Of a DNA stretch of 64,000 nt, positions 1 to 8,582 are shown one piece after another. The DNA comes from an uncultured Phocaeicola sp. Lineage in GTDB: Bacteria > Bacteroidota > Bacteroidia > Bacteroidales > Bacteroidaceae. The stretch is from the NCBI GenBank assembly GCA_944320845.1, contig CALUJA010000005.1:101188-165187 (forward strand). Reading direction: 5' to 3'. The first letter of the stretch is position 1; every line of letters begins with the position of its first letter. Below the pieces are notes generated by a model, which was not told where the DNA came from, made no database searches, and saw only the letters and a program-made list of their open reading frames with translations. Both the position numbers and the translations under genes were made by a program.

Positions 1-16
1 TTTCCCTTTCTGTCAT
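1..16 (-). CDS. possible 5' end of a divergent gene running off the window
   Basis: An ATG read leftward from position 16 opens a frame (Met-Thr-Glu-Arg-Glu) that leaves the window at once. It is supported only by a good Bacteroidetes -7 box 24 bp upstream and an AT-rich leader containing AAGTGAAGAC. Nothing can be said about the product. A transcription regulator divergent from an aldo/keto reductase is a common arrangement, but that is inference. Confidence 0.3.
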
Positions 17-39
17 GTCTTCACTTTTTATTCCTTCTG

Positions 40-47
40 CAAATATA
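40..47 (-). promoter_or_regulatory. Bacteroidetes-type -7 box (TATATTTG) facing left
   Basis: Read on the minus strand the bases are TATATTTG, a full match to TAnnTTTG. The box lies 24 bp before the ATG at position 16. A clear TTTG -33 element was not seen. Confidence 0.45.
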
Positions 48-177
48 CATATTTCAAGCTGATAACTCCTTTAAATCATTCTGAAAGACTTGCCTTTTTT
101 GCTTTTGTTGGGCTAAAAAAGGAAATATAGACATGTCCTACCGTAATTCTTGTAATGATACTTTCTCCCAGCCGCTA

Positions 178-185
178 TACTTTTG
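178..185 (+). promoter_or_regulatory. candidate -7 box (TACTTTTG) for the aldo/keto reductase
   Basis: TACTTTTG fits TAnnTTTG. It would start transcription near 192, which favours translation from the ATG at 208 over the one at 193. No TTTG is visible at the -33 distance, so the call is weak. Confidence 0.3.
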
Positions 186-192
186 TGGCAGT

Positions 193-1218
193 ATGAAAAA
201 TCAAAATATGAACTACAGGACATTAGGACTGAGCGGACTGAGAGTGTCCGCCATAGGATTGGGCTGCATGGGCATGAGCCACGCTTACGGCGCACCGGCA
301 GACAGGCGGGAAATGACCGAACTGCTTGCCGATGCGGTGGATATGGGCTACACTTTTTTCGATACGGCCGAGTCATACGGCACCGTCGCCCATCCCCATG
401 ATAACGAGGAACTGTTGGGAGAAGCCCTGAAACCATTCCGAAACAGGATAGTCTTGGCAACCAAATTCGGCATTTCGTTCGAGAACTTGGCTGCTCCCGG
501 CACACATGCCGTCATCACGGACTCGCGTCCCGAAACGATACGCCGTTCGGTCGAGGGCTCCCTGCAAAGGTTGCAGACCGACCGCATCGACCTCTATTAC
601 CAGCACCGCACCGACCCGCATGTGGAACCGGAAACAGTGGCGTCCGTGATGGCCGACCTGATTAAAGAGGGCAAGATTCTCCATTGGGGCCTCTCGGAAG
701 CAAGCGTGGACTATCTGCGCCGGGCGCACAGCGTATGTCCCGTGACCGCCATACAGAACCGCTATTCGATGATGGCGCGGTGGAACGAGTCTCTTTTTCC
801 CGTGCTCGAAGAACTGGGCATCGGCTTCGTGGCATTTTCCCCGCTTGCCAACGGCCTGCTCTCCCGGTATTATACGGAAAACGACCGTTTCGATGCGGCC
901 GATGATTATCGCGCTGCCATGCCCCAATTCCAAAAGAAAAGTTTCGGGCAGAACAAGGCGTTGTTTGCTCTCCTTGATGAGCTGGCTGAGCAGAAACACG
1001 CTACTCCCGCTCAAATCTCCCTCGCCTGGATGTTGTGCAAGAAACCCTGGATAGTCCCCATTCCCGGCACCCGCAAATTGTGCCGGCTGAAGGAAAACAT
1101 CGGAGCAGAGGACATCCAGCTGTCCGCCGAAGAAATAAAGAATATAGACATTGCTCTCGGTGCAATGCACATGAGTGGTGTGTTCAGCGGTTCACCTGTA
1201 AAGAGTAGAGATATATGA
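193..1218 (+). CDS. aldo/keto reductase
   Basis: NAD(P)H-dependent oxidoreductase of the aldo/keto reductase superfamily, expected to reduce small aldehydes or ketones in the cytoplasm. The N-terminus runs YRTLGLSGLRVSAIGLG. The catalytic set is visible: Asp and Tyr in FFDTAESYG, Lys in LATKFG and His in YYQHRTDP. The C-terminal IPGTRK motif is the usual cofactor-phosphate contact. About 341 residues, normal for the family. ATGs at 193 and 208 are both possible; an upstream in-frame ATG at 133 precedes the candidate promoter and is unlikely. It stands alone, with about 390 bp before the next gene. The true substrate cannot be inferred. Confidence 0.92.
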   Translation: MKNQNMNYRTLGLSGLRVSAIGLGCMGMSHAYGAPADRREMTELLADAVDMGYTFFDTAESYGTVAHPHDNEELLGEALKPFRNRIVLATKFGISFENLAAPGTHAVITDSRPETIRRSVEGSLQRLQTDRIDLYYQHRTDPHVEPETVASVMADLIKEGKILHWGLSEASVDYLRRAHSVCPVTAIQNRYSMMARWNESLFPVLEELGIGFVAFSPLANGLLSRYYTENDRFDAADDYRAAMPQFQKKSFGQNKALFALLDELAEQKHATPAQISLAWMLCKKPWIVPIPGTRKLCRLKENIGAEDIQLSAEEIKNIDIALGAMHMSGVFSGSPVKSRDI

Positions 1219-1272
1219 AAAGGCGCTAATTTATGAGTATGTCTTTGTTGCATTGTAATAAGATGTATAATA

Positions 1273-1467
1273 TCAGGTTGTTATGAAATAATATCGTTGT
1301 CCGCCATCAGCAAATACATCCATTTCTTCATTATCTTTCATTGGCTGATTGATTTCACAAGATATAAAGACCGTTTTGTTATGGTGAGATAGGTAGCTTG
1401 TCAGTACGTAAATTTTATTTTCCCGGACGGTATCGCCGTTTTGCCGTTCCGCATTGCCATCCGCACC
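1273..1467 (-). pseudogene. possible gene fragment in the reductase-MFS gap
   Basis: In the 390-bp gap one minus-strand frame is open for 64 codons between an in-frame TAG (1468-1470) and a TGA (1273-1275). The translation looks protein-like (contains KIYVLTSYLSHHNKTVFISC and ends GGQRYYFITT), but it has no early start codon, and the only internal Met codons lie near its 3' end. It may be the tail of a decayed gene or chance. No family was recognised. The rest of the gap holds only the promoter at 1521-1551. Confidence 0.22.
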
Positions 1468-1520
1468 CTACATTGGCTTCTTATAATAATCGTGTGCGAT
1501 AACGAAAAAACGTGAAATCG

Positions 1521-1551
1521 TTTGCAGATTAAAAAAAAGACGCTAAATTTG
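1521..1551 (+). promoter_or_regulatory. full Bacteroidetes promoter for the MFS gene
   Basis: TTTG at 1521-1524, a 19-bp spacer, then TAAATTTG at 1544-1551: an exact fit to the consensus. Transcription would start near 1558. This rules out the in-frame ATG at 1522, which lies inside the promoter, and supports the ATG at 1609. Confidence 0.75.
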
Positions 1552-1608
1552 GCGGCAGAACCTTCGGTTCACCTGATTTTGAATCTGCTAAAAAACGTTT
1601 TATTGACC

Positions 1609-3069
1609 ATGAAAAACACATCGGAATCCAAAATGACCAATTACCGCTGGATTATCTGCGGCATGCTTTTCTTTGCCACCACGGTCAACTACCTCGACCG
1701 CCAGGTGCTCTCGCTCACATGGAAGGACTTCATCGCTCCCGAGTTCCATTGGACTGACGCGCACTACGGGCTGATAACGGGCGTGTTCTCGCTTGTCTAC
1801 GCCGTGGCCAACATCTTTGCCGGGCGATTCGTGGACTGGATGGGCACGCGCAAGGGCTATCTGTGGGCCATCGGCGTGTGGTCGGTGGGGGCGTGCCTGC
1901 ATGCGCTGTGCGGAGTGGCTACTGAACTGACCCTCGGACTGGGCAGTGCGGGCGAGATGGTGGCGGCTACGGGGGCCATCACTTCCACCATCGCCATTAC
2001 GAGCGTGTACTACTTCATCGCGGCGCGCATCATCCTGAGCGTGGGCGAGGCGGGCAACTTCCCCGCTGCCGTCAAGGTGACAGCCGAGTACTTTCCCAAG
2101 AAAGACCGTGCCTTTTCTACTTCCATCTTCAATGCCGGAGCTACGGTGGGTGCGCTTGTGGCGCCGGTCACCATTCCCTCGCTGGCGGGACTGTTTAAAG
2201 AGATGGGCGTGGGAAACGGATGGGAGATGGCCTTCATCGTCATCGGCGCGCTGGGATTTGTGTGGATGGGATTCTGGGTATTCGTCTATAAGCGGCCGGA
2301 CGAGAACCGTCGGGTGAACGCGGCCGAGCTGGCTTACATCCGCCAGGATGCGGAGCGTGAGGAAGACCGTGCGCAGGCCGCTTCCGCACAGGGGCGTAAA
2401 CTCTCGCTGTGGCAGTGCTTGGGCTACCGCCAGACATGGGCCGTGGCCGTGGGCAAGTTCATGACCGACGGCGTGTGGTGGTTCTTCTTGTTCTGGGTTC
2501 CGGCATACATATCCGATGTCTACGGCTTTGCTTCCGATACGCCCACGGCGCAGTGGCTCATCTTCGTGCTCTACGCCATCACCATGCTTTCCATCTACGG
2601 GGGCAAGCTGCCCACCATCATCATCAACCGCACGGGGCGCGACCCCTATGCCGCGCGCATGAAGGCGATGTTCATCTTCGCCCTCTTTCCGCTGCTTGCT
2701 CTCTTCGCGCAGCCCTTGGGACAATACTCCTACTGGTTTCCCATCATCATCATCGGTATTGCCGGAGCGGCGCACCAGTCGTGGTCGGCCAATATCTATA
2801 CGGTGGGCAGCGACATGTTTCCCCAAAGCGCGGTGGCTACGGTCATCGGTATCGGAGGCATGGCCGGAGGTATCAGCGCGTTTCTCATCAACATCGGTTC
2901 GGGTTACCTGTTCGACTATGCCGACCGCACGCAGATGTCCTTCCTGAGTTTCGAGGGCAAGGAGGCCGGCTATTTCATCATCTTCTGCGTGTGTGCCGTG
3001 GCCTATCTGGTGGGATGGTGCATCATGAAGCTGCTCGTGCCGCGCTATAAACTGATAAAAATGGACTGA
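1609..3069 (+). CDS. MFS transporter, hexuronate (ExuT-like) type
   Basis: Inner-membrane carrier of the major facilitator superfamily, anion:cation symporter branch, which in characterised members imports hexuronates or related sugar acids with protons. The start RWIICGMLFFATTVNYLDRQ and the following short loop with DWMGTRKGY are typical of ExuT proteins, and about twelve hydrophobic segments fill the 486 residues. The start at 1609 is chosen because a complete promoter lies 58 bp upstream. It is monocistronic and ends before a strong bidirectional hairpin. Uronate specificity is inferred from family resemblance; no uronate catabolic gene is adjacent. Confidence 0.88.
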   Translation: MKNTSESKMTNYRWIICGMLFFATTVNYLDRQVLSLTWKDFIAPEFHWTDAHYGLITGVFSLVYAVANIFAGRFVDWMGTRKGYLWAIGVWSVGACLHALCGVATELTLGLGSAGEMVAATGAITSTIAITSVYYFIAARIILSVGEAGNFPAAVKVTAEYFPKKDRAFSTSIFNAGATVGALVAPVTIPSLAGLFKEMGVGNGWEMAFIVIGALGFVWMGFWVFVYKRPDENRRVNAAELAYIRQDAEREEDRAQAASAQGRKLSLWQCLGYRQTWAVAVGKFMTDGVWWFFLFWVPAYISDVYGFASDTPTAQWLIFVLYAITMLSIYGGKLPTIIINRTGRDPYAARMKAMFIFALFPLLALFAQPLGQYSYWFPIIIIGIAGAAHQSWSANIYTVGSDMFPQSAVATVIGIGGMAGGISAFLINIGSGYLFDYADRTQMSFLSFEGKEAGYFIIFCVCAVAYLVGWCIMKLLVPRYKLIKMD

Positions 3070-3095
3070 CGGAGCCGGAAGCGTGACAATGCGTG

Positions 3096-3133
3096 AAAGC
3101 CCGCCTTCGGACAGGGAGTCCGGGGCGGGCTTT
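3096..3133. terminator. bidirectional hairpin terminator
   Basis: AAAGCCCGCC (3096-3105) pairs perfectly with GGCGGGCTTT (3124-3133), and the loop contains a second stem, CGGAC/GTCCG. It lies between the convergent MFS and purine permease genes, and its A/T ends serve both directions. Confidence 0.8.
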
Positions 3134-3177
3134 CGCTGTATGGGGCTCTTCCGTCTGTCCGGCGGCATGTCAGACGG

Positions 3178-4464
3178 TCAGACGAAGAACTTGAGTATGA
3201 AGATGGCTGAAAGGATGTACATCCCCGCAGTGAGCTTGCTTGTCTGTTTGCAGCACAGGTTTATCAGCACATAGCTGACCATGCCCAGTACGATGCCGTC
3301 GGAGATGCTGTATGCCAACGGCATGAAGAGGATGCACAGAAAGGCCGGTATGGCCTCGGAGTAGTCGGTCAAATCGACTTTCTTGACCGACGACATCATC
3401 ATCAGCCCTACGAGTATCAGCACCGGAGCGGTGGCCGCTCCCGGAACGGCCAGAAAGAACGGGGCCAGAAACAGTGCCGCGAGGAAACAGAGTGAGGTGA
3501 CAAACGCCGTCAGTCCGCTGCGTCCTCCTTCTCCCACGCCCGAAGCGCTTTCTACGAAGGTGGTGACAGTGCTCGTGCCGAGCATGGAGCCTACCGTGGT
3601 GCCCACGGCATCGACCAGAAAGGCCTGTTTCAGGCGGGGAATCTTCCCGTTCTTGTCCACCATGCCTGCCCGTGTGGTCACGCCCACCAATGTGCCGATG
3701 GTATCGAACATGTCGACAAACAGGAAGGTGAAGACCACAATCACCATGTCTTTGGTGAAGATGTGCTGCCACTGGAACTGCATGAAGATGGGTTCGATGG
3801 AGGGCGGTGCGCTCACGATGCCGCTGAAGGTGGTGATTCCCATCGGAATGCCGATGAGCGTGGTGAGCAGGATGCCGAACAGCAGGGCACCCCGCACGCG
3901 TCTGACAAGCAGCACAGAGGTGATGAGCAGTCCGGCGAAGGCCAGCAGCGGTGCTCCCGAAGTGATGTCGCCCATGCTGATGAGCGTGGCGTCGTTGCGC
4001 ACGATGATGCCGGCGTTTTGCAGGCCGATGAAGGCGATAAACAGTCCGATGCCCGCCCCGATGGCGTTTTTCAGGGTAAGGGGGAGTGCGTCGACAATCT
4101 TTTCGCGGAGGTTGGTCACGGTGAGCAGGATAAAGAGGATTCCCTCAATCAGCACCGCCGTCAGGGCGAACTGCCAGTCATATCCCATCGTGAGGCACAC
4201 GGTATAGGCGAAAAAGGCGTTAAGCCCCATGCCGGGGGCAAGTCCGAAGGGCAGCTTGGCATAAAAGGCCATCAGCAGGGTGGTAAAGGCCGAAGCCAGT
4301 ACGGTGGTGGTGAAGAGTGCGCCCTTGTCCATGCCCGTTGCGCTCAGGATGTTCGGGTTCACGGCCAGAATGTAGGCCATGGTGAGGAAGGTGGTGACGC
4401 CTGCCACTATCTCCGTGCGCACGCGTGTCACCTTCGGGTCGAAGCCAAATAATTTCTCAAGCAT
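3178..4464 (-). CDS. NCS2 family purine permease (AzgA/PbuG-like)
   Basis: Inner-membrane nucleobase:cation symporter of the AzgA/PbuG group, which carries hypoxanthine, guanine or adenine. The N-terminus (MLEKLFGFDPKVTRVRTEIV then AGVTTFLTMAYILAVNP) and the motif LAPGMGLNAFFAYTV are diagnostic, and the 428 residues are almost wholly hydrophobic helices. It is the second gene of a two-gene unit, starting 37 bp after the DUF5020 gene stop. The neighbour is predicted to be an outer-membrane barrel, so the pair could move purines across both membranes. Which purine is carried cannot be told here. Confidence 0.9.
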   Translation of the reverse strand: MLEKLFGFDPKVTRVRTEIVAGVTTFLTMAYILAVNPNILSATGMDKGALFTTTVLASAFTTLLMAFYAKLPFGLAPGMGLNAFFAYTVCLTMGYDWQFALTAVLIEGILFILLTVTNLREKIVDALPLTLKNAIGAGIGLFIAFIGLQNAGIIVRNDATLISMGDITSGAPLLAFAGLLITSVLLVRRVRGALLFGILLTTLIGIPMGITTFSGIVSAPPSIEPIFMQFQWQHIFTKDMVIVVFTFLFVDMFDTIGTLVGVTTRAGMVDKNGKIPRLKQAFLVDAVGTTVGSMLGTSTVTTFVESASGVGEGGRSGLTAFVTSLCFLAALFLAPFFLAVPGAATAPVLILVGLMMMSSVKKVDLTDYSEAIPAFLCILFMPLAYSISDGIVLGMVSYVLINLCCKQTSKLTAGMYILSAIFILKFFV

Positions 4465-4501
4465 GTTTGTATGATTTGTTTAGTAAGGTTGCGTAGAGAG
4501 G

Positions 4502-5203
4502 TCAGAAAGTCCATTTCATGGCCAAGGTGGGGATGAAGTAGAATCCGTTCCGGGTGGCGAAGTGGGTGCTCAGCTCCCATTCCGTACCCACGCTCAGATG
4601 CAGGTCGTCGCTTACGTGTCTGAACTTGTCGAGGTTCACCCACAGCTGCGGCTCAGACAGGAATATCCAGTCGTGCCGGTTGCCGTCTGTATCGGTATGC
4701 CGCTCCCGCCAGAAGTCGGCGAATCCGCTGAATGAATACCGTCCCCCGGCAAAATCCACGTGCCACGTTCCGGTAATCTGGAAGTTGTGCGGCTTTTCGT
4801 TTTTTGGGATGTACTTGTACATCGCGCTCAGCGTGAACCCGCGTGTGAAGTCGGTGCTGTTCCACGTATAGGTGGCTCCGCCCAGAAACGCGTTGTTTAT
4901 GTAGTTCAGTCCGCCGTTATATTCCACATGCGCGGAAAACGGGCCTCCCCAGAAGTTCAATTCGCGCCCGATTTCCCAGTAGGCCGAGGCCACTCCCTTG
5001 TCGGTATAGTCCATGTCCACGAAGAAGAAGGTGCTTCCCCATCGGTCGGGCTTGAACATTTCCACGGTGGTGGTCACCCACGGCCGGCCTTCAAGCGAAT
5101 TATAGAGTGCACGCCCCAGGTCATAGTGTAATTGGATGTTTTGCGCCTTTGCCATTCCCGTCAGGCAAACAGCAAAGATAACGGATAAGATGGTCTTTTT
5201 CAT
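4502..5203 (-). CDS. DUF5020 family outer-membrane protein
   Basis: 233 residues with a cleavable signal peptide (KKTILSVIFAVCLTGMAKAQ) followed by alternating amphipathic strands rich in Trp, Tyr and Phe and ending in an aromatic residue (ALAMKWTF), as in small outer-membrane beta-barrels. I recognise it as DUF5020, a Bacteroidetes family. Its shape and its place upstream of a purine permease suggest a nucleoside or nucleobase channel like Tsx; that is inference. It is the first gene of the pair, and no promoter was confirmed upstream. Confidence 0.78.
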   Translation of the reverse strand: MKKTILSVIFAVCLTGMAKAQNIQLHYDLGRALYNSLEGRPWVTTTVEMFKPDRWGSTFFFVDMDYTDKGVASAYWEIGRELNFWGGPFSAHVEYNGGLNYINNAFLGGATYTWNSTDFTRGFTLSAMYKYIPKNEKPHNFQITGTWHVDFAGGRYSFSGFADFWRERHTDTDGNRHDWIFLSEPQLWVNLDKFRHVSDDLHLSVGTEWELSTHFATRNGFYFIPTLAMKWTF

Positions 5204-5392
5204 TAAAAAATGGTTATGGTTAGTAAAAAACGGTGCAAAAATACGAAAACCTGCCGTAAGTGCAATGCGGAGACGGCAAAGACGGAACGAATGTCGCCCG
5301 CTTATGTCCGTTTTTTGCCTCGATGGGGTGCATTCTTGCCGCCTTGTCCAGATAGACCGTCTTCCTGACTTGTCCTGCTGCGGCTTTTCCGG

Positions 5393-5400
5393 TTAATTTG
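5393..5400 (+). promoter_or_regulatory. near-consensus -7 box before the lipoprotein gene
   Basis: TTAATTTG differs from TAnnTTTG at one position, with CTTG about 20 bp upstream. It lies 28 bp before the ATG at 5429. Confidence 0.35.
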
Positions 5401-5428
5401 TGCAAACGTTTTAAAAGCTATAAGTATT

Positions 5429-6292
5429 ATGGAAACATGGAAGAATCTGATGGGGGCTGTTCTGCTCATGGTGATGGCGGCTCCGGCAATGGTATCCTGC
5501 GGCGATGACGACAACATTGATTTGGGAACTCCGCAGTATGAGGGGATCAGCGGAAAGTATACAATCGACACGCCTTCCTCTCCCTATGAGAGCATCGAGC
5601 TTGGGGCGAGCGGAGACTACATCGTTGTCGAGAAAGGTTCGTATTTGGCCGGTGTGGGAGCGAGAAGCGGTGAACGTGTCCCTCAGGGGGTATTTGGCCA
5701 GGCGGAGGCTGCATCGCGCGCCACAGACTATAACGGTGTGATTTACGGCCGCTATACCCAACAGGCCGACGGTACGCTGAATCTGGAGGGCTTCGGCATC
5801 GTGGAGATTGTCTACGGCAGCGGTGAAGAGGTTATCGGCTTCAATCTCACCCCCACGGGAGGCGGAAGGCTGGAGTTGGATGTGACCAAGGCAGAGGTGA
5901 TGCCCGATGACGACAAGACCAACGCCATCTGCCGCACGTGGAAGATTGAGAGCATCCGAGAGGTGGAGTATGAAAACGGACAGAAGGTTTACGACGAGAC
6001 TTTTACGGCAGGAAGCCACGCGGATTACGGTGATGAATTTCCTGTGGAGGCGCTGATATCCAAGTCGGGAACCTATATGGTTTATTATCAGGACGGGACG
6101 CTCGGTATCTCTTCATGGAAGTGGAAAGACCAGAATGCCGGCACGTTCTACTATTCTTGGGACAACAGTTGGTATGACGACGAGTTTGCCACCGTCACTT
6201 TCGAGGGTAAGGGCATGACCGTCTACGAGCGCTACGATTACGGCGACGGCTATGTGGAAGAAACCTATTCTTACCTCGTCGAGAAGAAGTGA
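5429..6292 (+). CDS. hypothetical lipoprotein
   Basis: 287 residues. A lipoprotein signal peptide is clear: a hydrophobic stretch, then the lipobox MVSC at residues 23-26, followed by the acidic GDDDN that often marks surface export in Bacteroides. The mature part is beta-rich and has two similar halves, the second (about 170 onward) containing CRTWKIESIREVEYENG, as in lipocalin-like DUFs of this phylum. No function is recognised. It is a single gene with a weak promoter upstream and a hairpin terminator 37 bp after its stop. Confidence 0.8.
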   Translation: METWKNLMGAVLLMVMAAPAMVSCGDDDNIDLGTPQYEGISGKYTIDTPSSPYESIELGASGDYIVVEKGSYLAGVGARSGERVPQGVFGQAEAASRATDYNGVIYGRYTQQADGTLNLEGFGIVEIVYGSGEEVIGFNLTPTGGGRLELDVTKAEVMPDDDKTNAICRTWKIESIREVEYENGQKVYDETFTAGSHADYGDEFPVEALISKSGTYMVYYQDGTLGISSWKWKDQNAGTFYYSWDNSWYDDEFATVTFEGKGMTVYERYDYGDGYVEETYSYLVEKK

Positions 6293-6328
6293 GAACACGG
6301 CGGACACATATATTATATATTAGACAAG

Positions 6329-6356
6329 TGAAGGAGCGGCATACACCGCTCCTTCA
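6329..6356 (+). terminator. hairpin terminator after the lipoprotein gene
   Basis: GAAGGAGCGG (6330-6339) pairs with CCGCTCCTTC (6346-6355) around a 6-base loop. It overlaps the stop codon of the convergent helicase gene. Confidence 0.7.
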
Positions 6357-7778
6357 TTCGTTACAGTCGGTCTGTTCCTCGGGCCAGTTTACGAGATACA
6401 GCGTTTCGGTGGCTCGGGTTATGGCGGTATAGAGCCAGCGGAAGTAGTCGGGGGTGAGCGACTCGCCGGTCATGTATCCTTGGTCGATGAACACATGCTG
6501 CCACTGTCCGCCCTGCGCCTTGTGGCAGGTCACGGCGTATGCGAACTTCACCTGAAGTGCGTTGTAGTAGCTGTCTTCTTTTAGCCGCTTCAGCCGCTCG
6601 CGGCGGGTGGACAGGTCGGCATAGTCCTCCATCACGCGGGTGAAGAGTTGTTCGCTCTGTTCGCGGGAAAGTGCGGGGGCATCGCTTTGCAGCGTGTCGA
6701 GCAGGATGCGTGTCTCTATCTCCAGGTCGCCGTAGTCGGGGAAAGACAGCGCCACATCTGCGAAACGGAAGCCGTACATCTCCCTCACGCGGCGCACCCG
6801 TCTTACGCGGGCTACATCGCCGTTGGCGATAAAGTCAAGCTCCTTGCAGGCTGCTCCCCAAAAGTAGTTGTTTTTTGCTACCATCAGCATGTCGCCCGCC
6901 GACAGCTCGTCGTCGCGGTAGAGGATGGTGTTGCGGATGCCGTTGTTGTAAAGGTTCGCTCGGCGGTTTGAGCGGCAGATTACGATGGTTTCGTCTGTCC
7001 CCGCACGGTCGTAGCATCCACTCAGCGTTTCGGCCAGTTCGCTGCCGGAGATGAGCCTGACATCCGGAAATTTCCCCACGCTCAGGACGGGCAGCGAGCC
7101 GAAGCGGCCGCCCGCAATGTGCCGGCGCAGCAGGGTGGCGTTGGACAGAATGCCCTGCCTGCCGCTCTGCCGCACCACTTGGGTCAGCTCACAGGCGGTG
7201 ACATGCAGTCCGTATCCTTCCAGCACTTCGGGTGAGAGCGCCGGACTCTTTTCCTCGCCCACGGGAGGCAGCTGCGCCGTGTCGCCCACAAGTACCAGAC
7301 GGCACCCCTCGCCGCCGTATACATATTCTATGAGGTCGTCGAGCAGCCGCCCGCTTCCGAAAAAGCTCCCCGCCAGTCCGCTGTTTGAAATCATCGAAGC
7401 CTCGTCGACGACAAACAGCGTGTGGCGGGACAGGTTGGGACTCAGACTGAAATTTTCTTCCGCCCCGAATGCCCGTTGGCGGTATATCCGCCGGTGGACG
7501 GTATAGGCCGGATGGGCGGCATGGCGGGCGAACACCTTGGCCGCCCGTCCCGTGGGGGCAAGCAGTACACACTTCCTTTCGAGCAGTGAAAGCATCTTTA
7601 CCATCGCCCCCACGAGCGAGGTTTTTCCGGTTCCGGCATACCCTCTCATCACAAACACGGCCTGCGGGTCGGGCGAAAGCAGAAAATTTGTAAAAGAATT
7701 TATCGCTTTTTCTTGTTCTTCTGTTGGAGCATAAGAAAAAATTTGTTTAATTTGTTGCGTCAAATCATTATTTAACAT
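6354..7778 (-). CDS. RecD-like SF1B DNA helicase
   Basis: 474-residue ATP-dependent helicase. Walker A is GYAGTGKTS (about residues 45-53), Walker B is VVDEASMIS, a later motif reads LVGDTAQLPPVG, and the C-terminal UvrD_C_2 module has YAVTCHKAQGGQW and YTAITRAT. This is the short RecD/TraA-like form without the long N-terminal part of RecD2. Members unwind 5' to 3' and act in DNA repair or recombination; the exact role here is unknown. It is a single gene, convergent with the lipoprotein and divergent from the pilin-like gene. Confidence 0.9.
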   Translation of the reverse strand: MLNNDLTQQIKQIFSYAPTEEQEKAINSFTNFLLSPDPQAVFVMRGYAGTGKTSLVGAMVKMLSLLERKCVLLAPTGRAAKVFARHAAHPAYTVHRRIYRQRAFGAEENFSLSPNLSRHTLFVVDEASMISNSGLAGSFFGSGRLLDDLIEYVYGGEGCRLVLVGDTAQLPPVGEEKSPALSPEVLEGYGLHVTACELTQVVRQSGRQGILSNATLLRRHIAGGRFGSLPVLSVGKFPDVRLISGSELAETLSGCYDRAGTDETIVICRSNRRANLYNNGIRNTILYRDDELSAGDMLMVAKNNYFWGAACKELDFIANGDVARVRRVRRVREMYGFRFADVALSFPDYGDLEIETRILLDTLQSDAPALSREQSEQLFTRVMEDYADLSTRRERLKRLKEDSYYNALQVKFAYAVTCHKAQGGQWQHVFIDQGYMTGESLTPDYFRWLYTAITRATETLYLVNWPEEQTDCNE

Positions 7779-7872
7779 AATTGGTAGATAAAAAAACGTG
7801 CAACTCCTTAGGTGATTGCAGTAAAATACTTATTTTTGTGCTGCGAATATAAATTAAAAAAATAATATTATC

Positions 7873-8559
7873 ATGAAAACAGTTATTAATCTTGTGTTGG
7901 CAATCTGCGTAGTGGCACTGATTTACATTTGCTACGGCAGTATAATGGGACCCATTAACTTTGAAAAAGAGAAGGGGATTAGAGAGAAAGCTATCATAAC
8001 CCGTCTGATTGATATCCGTAAGGCGCAGCAGGAATACCGTACGATGCACCACGGAGCATATACCGACAACTTTGATACGCTGATTGCTTTTGTGAAGACA
8101 GCCAAGCTGCCGTTCATCATGAAGGTCGGAACTCTGACTGATGACCAGCTGAACAGCGGAATGACCGAACAGAAGGCTATGGATCTCATCAACAAGGCCA
8201 AGAGAACCGGTAACTGGAGTGAAGTGGAAAAGCAGGGTCTGAAAGACTTCCGTCGTGATACCATGTGGGTGGCAGTAATGGACACCATCTTCGAAAAGGG
8301 ATTCAATCCCGACTCTCTGCCTTACGTGCCTTACGGTGGTGGAGCCAAGTTCCAGATGCAGGCCCGTCGCGACACATTGGAAAGCGGTATGCCGCTGAAC
8401 CTCTTCCAGGCTAACGTAGACTATGATGTATATCTGAAAGGTCTGAACGAGCAGGAACTGAACAACCTGAAAGATGTGCAGAGCAAGATTGGAAAATACT
8501 GCGGTCTGAAAGTGGGCGACATCGAGCAGCCGAACAACAACGCAGGTAACTGGGAATAA
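7873..8559 (+). CDS. pilin-like single-pass membrane protein, Bacteroidales-conserved
   Basis: 228 residues. An N-terminal hydrophobic helix (about 4-27) is followed directly by an amphipathic stretch with IRKAQQEYR and GAYTDNFDTLIAF, the layout and wording of type IV pilins and pseudopilins (helix, then Ala-Gln-x-x-Tyr, then Gly-x-Tyr-Thr). There is no classical prepilin peptidase site, since only MKT precedes the hydrophobic helix. The C-terminal third has YVPYGGGAKF. It sits 23 bp before the DUF3822 gene and the two are probably cotranscribed. No function is known to me; the pilin comparison is my reading. Confidence 0.8.
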   Translation: MKTVINLVLAICVVALIYICYGSIMGPINFEKEKGIREKAIITRLIDIRKAQQEYRTMHHGAYTDNFDTLIAFVKTAKLPFIMKVGTLTDDQLNSGMTEQKAMDLINKAKRTGNWSEVEKQGLKDFRRDTMWVAVMDTIFEKGFNPDSLPYVPYGGGAKFQMQARRDTLESGMPLNLFQANVDYDVYLKGLNEQELNNLKDVQSKIGKYCGLKVGDIEQPNNNAGNWE

Positions 8560-8582
8560 TCTTCTCACTCTGTGGGTGTTAT

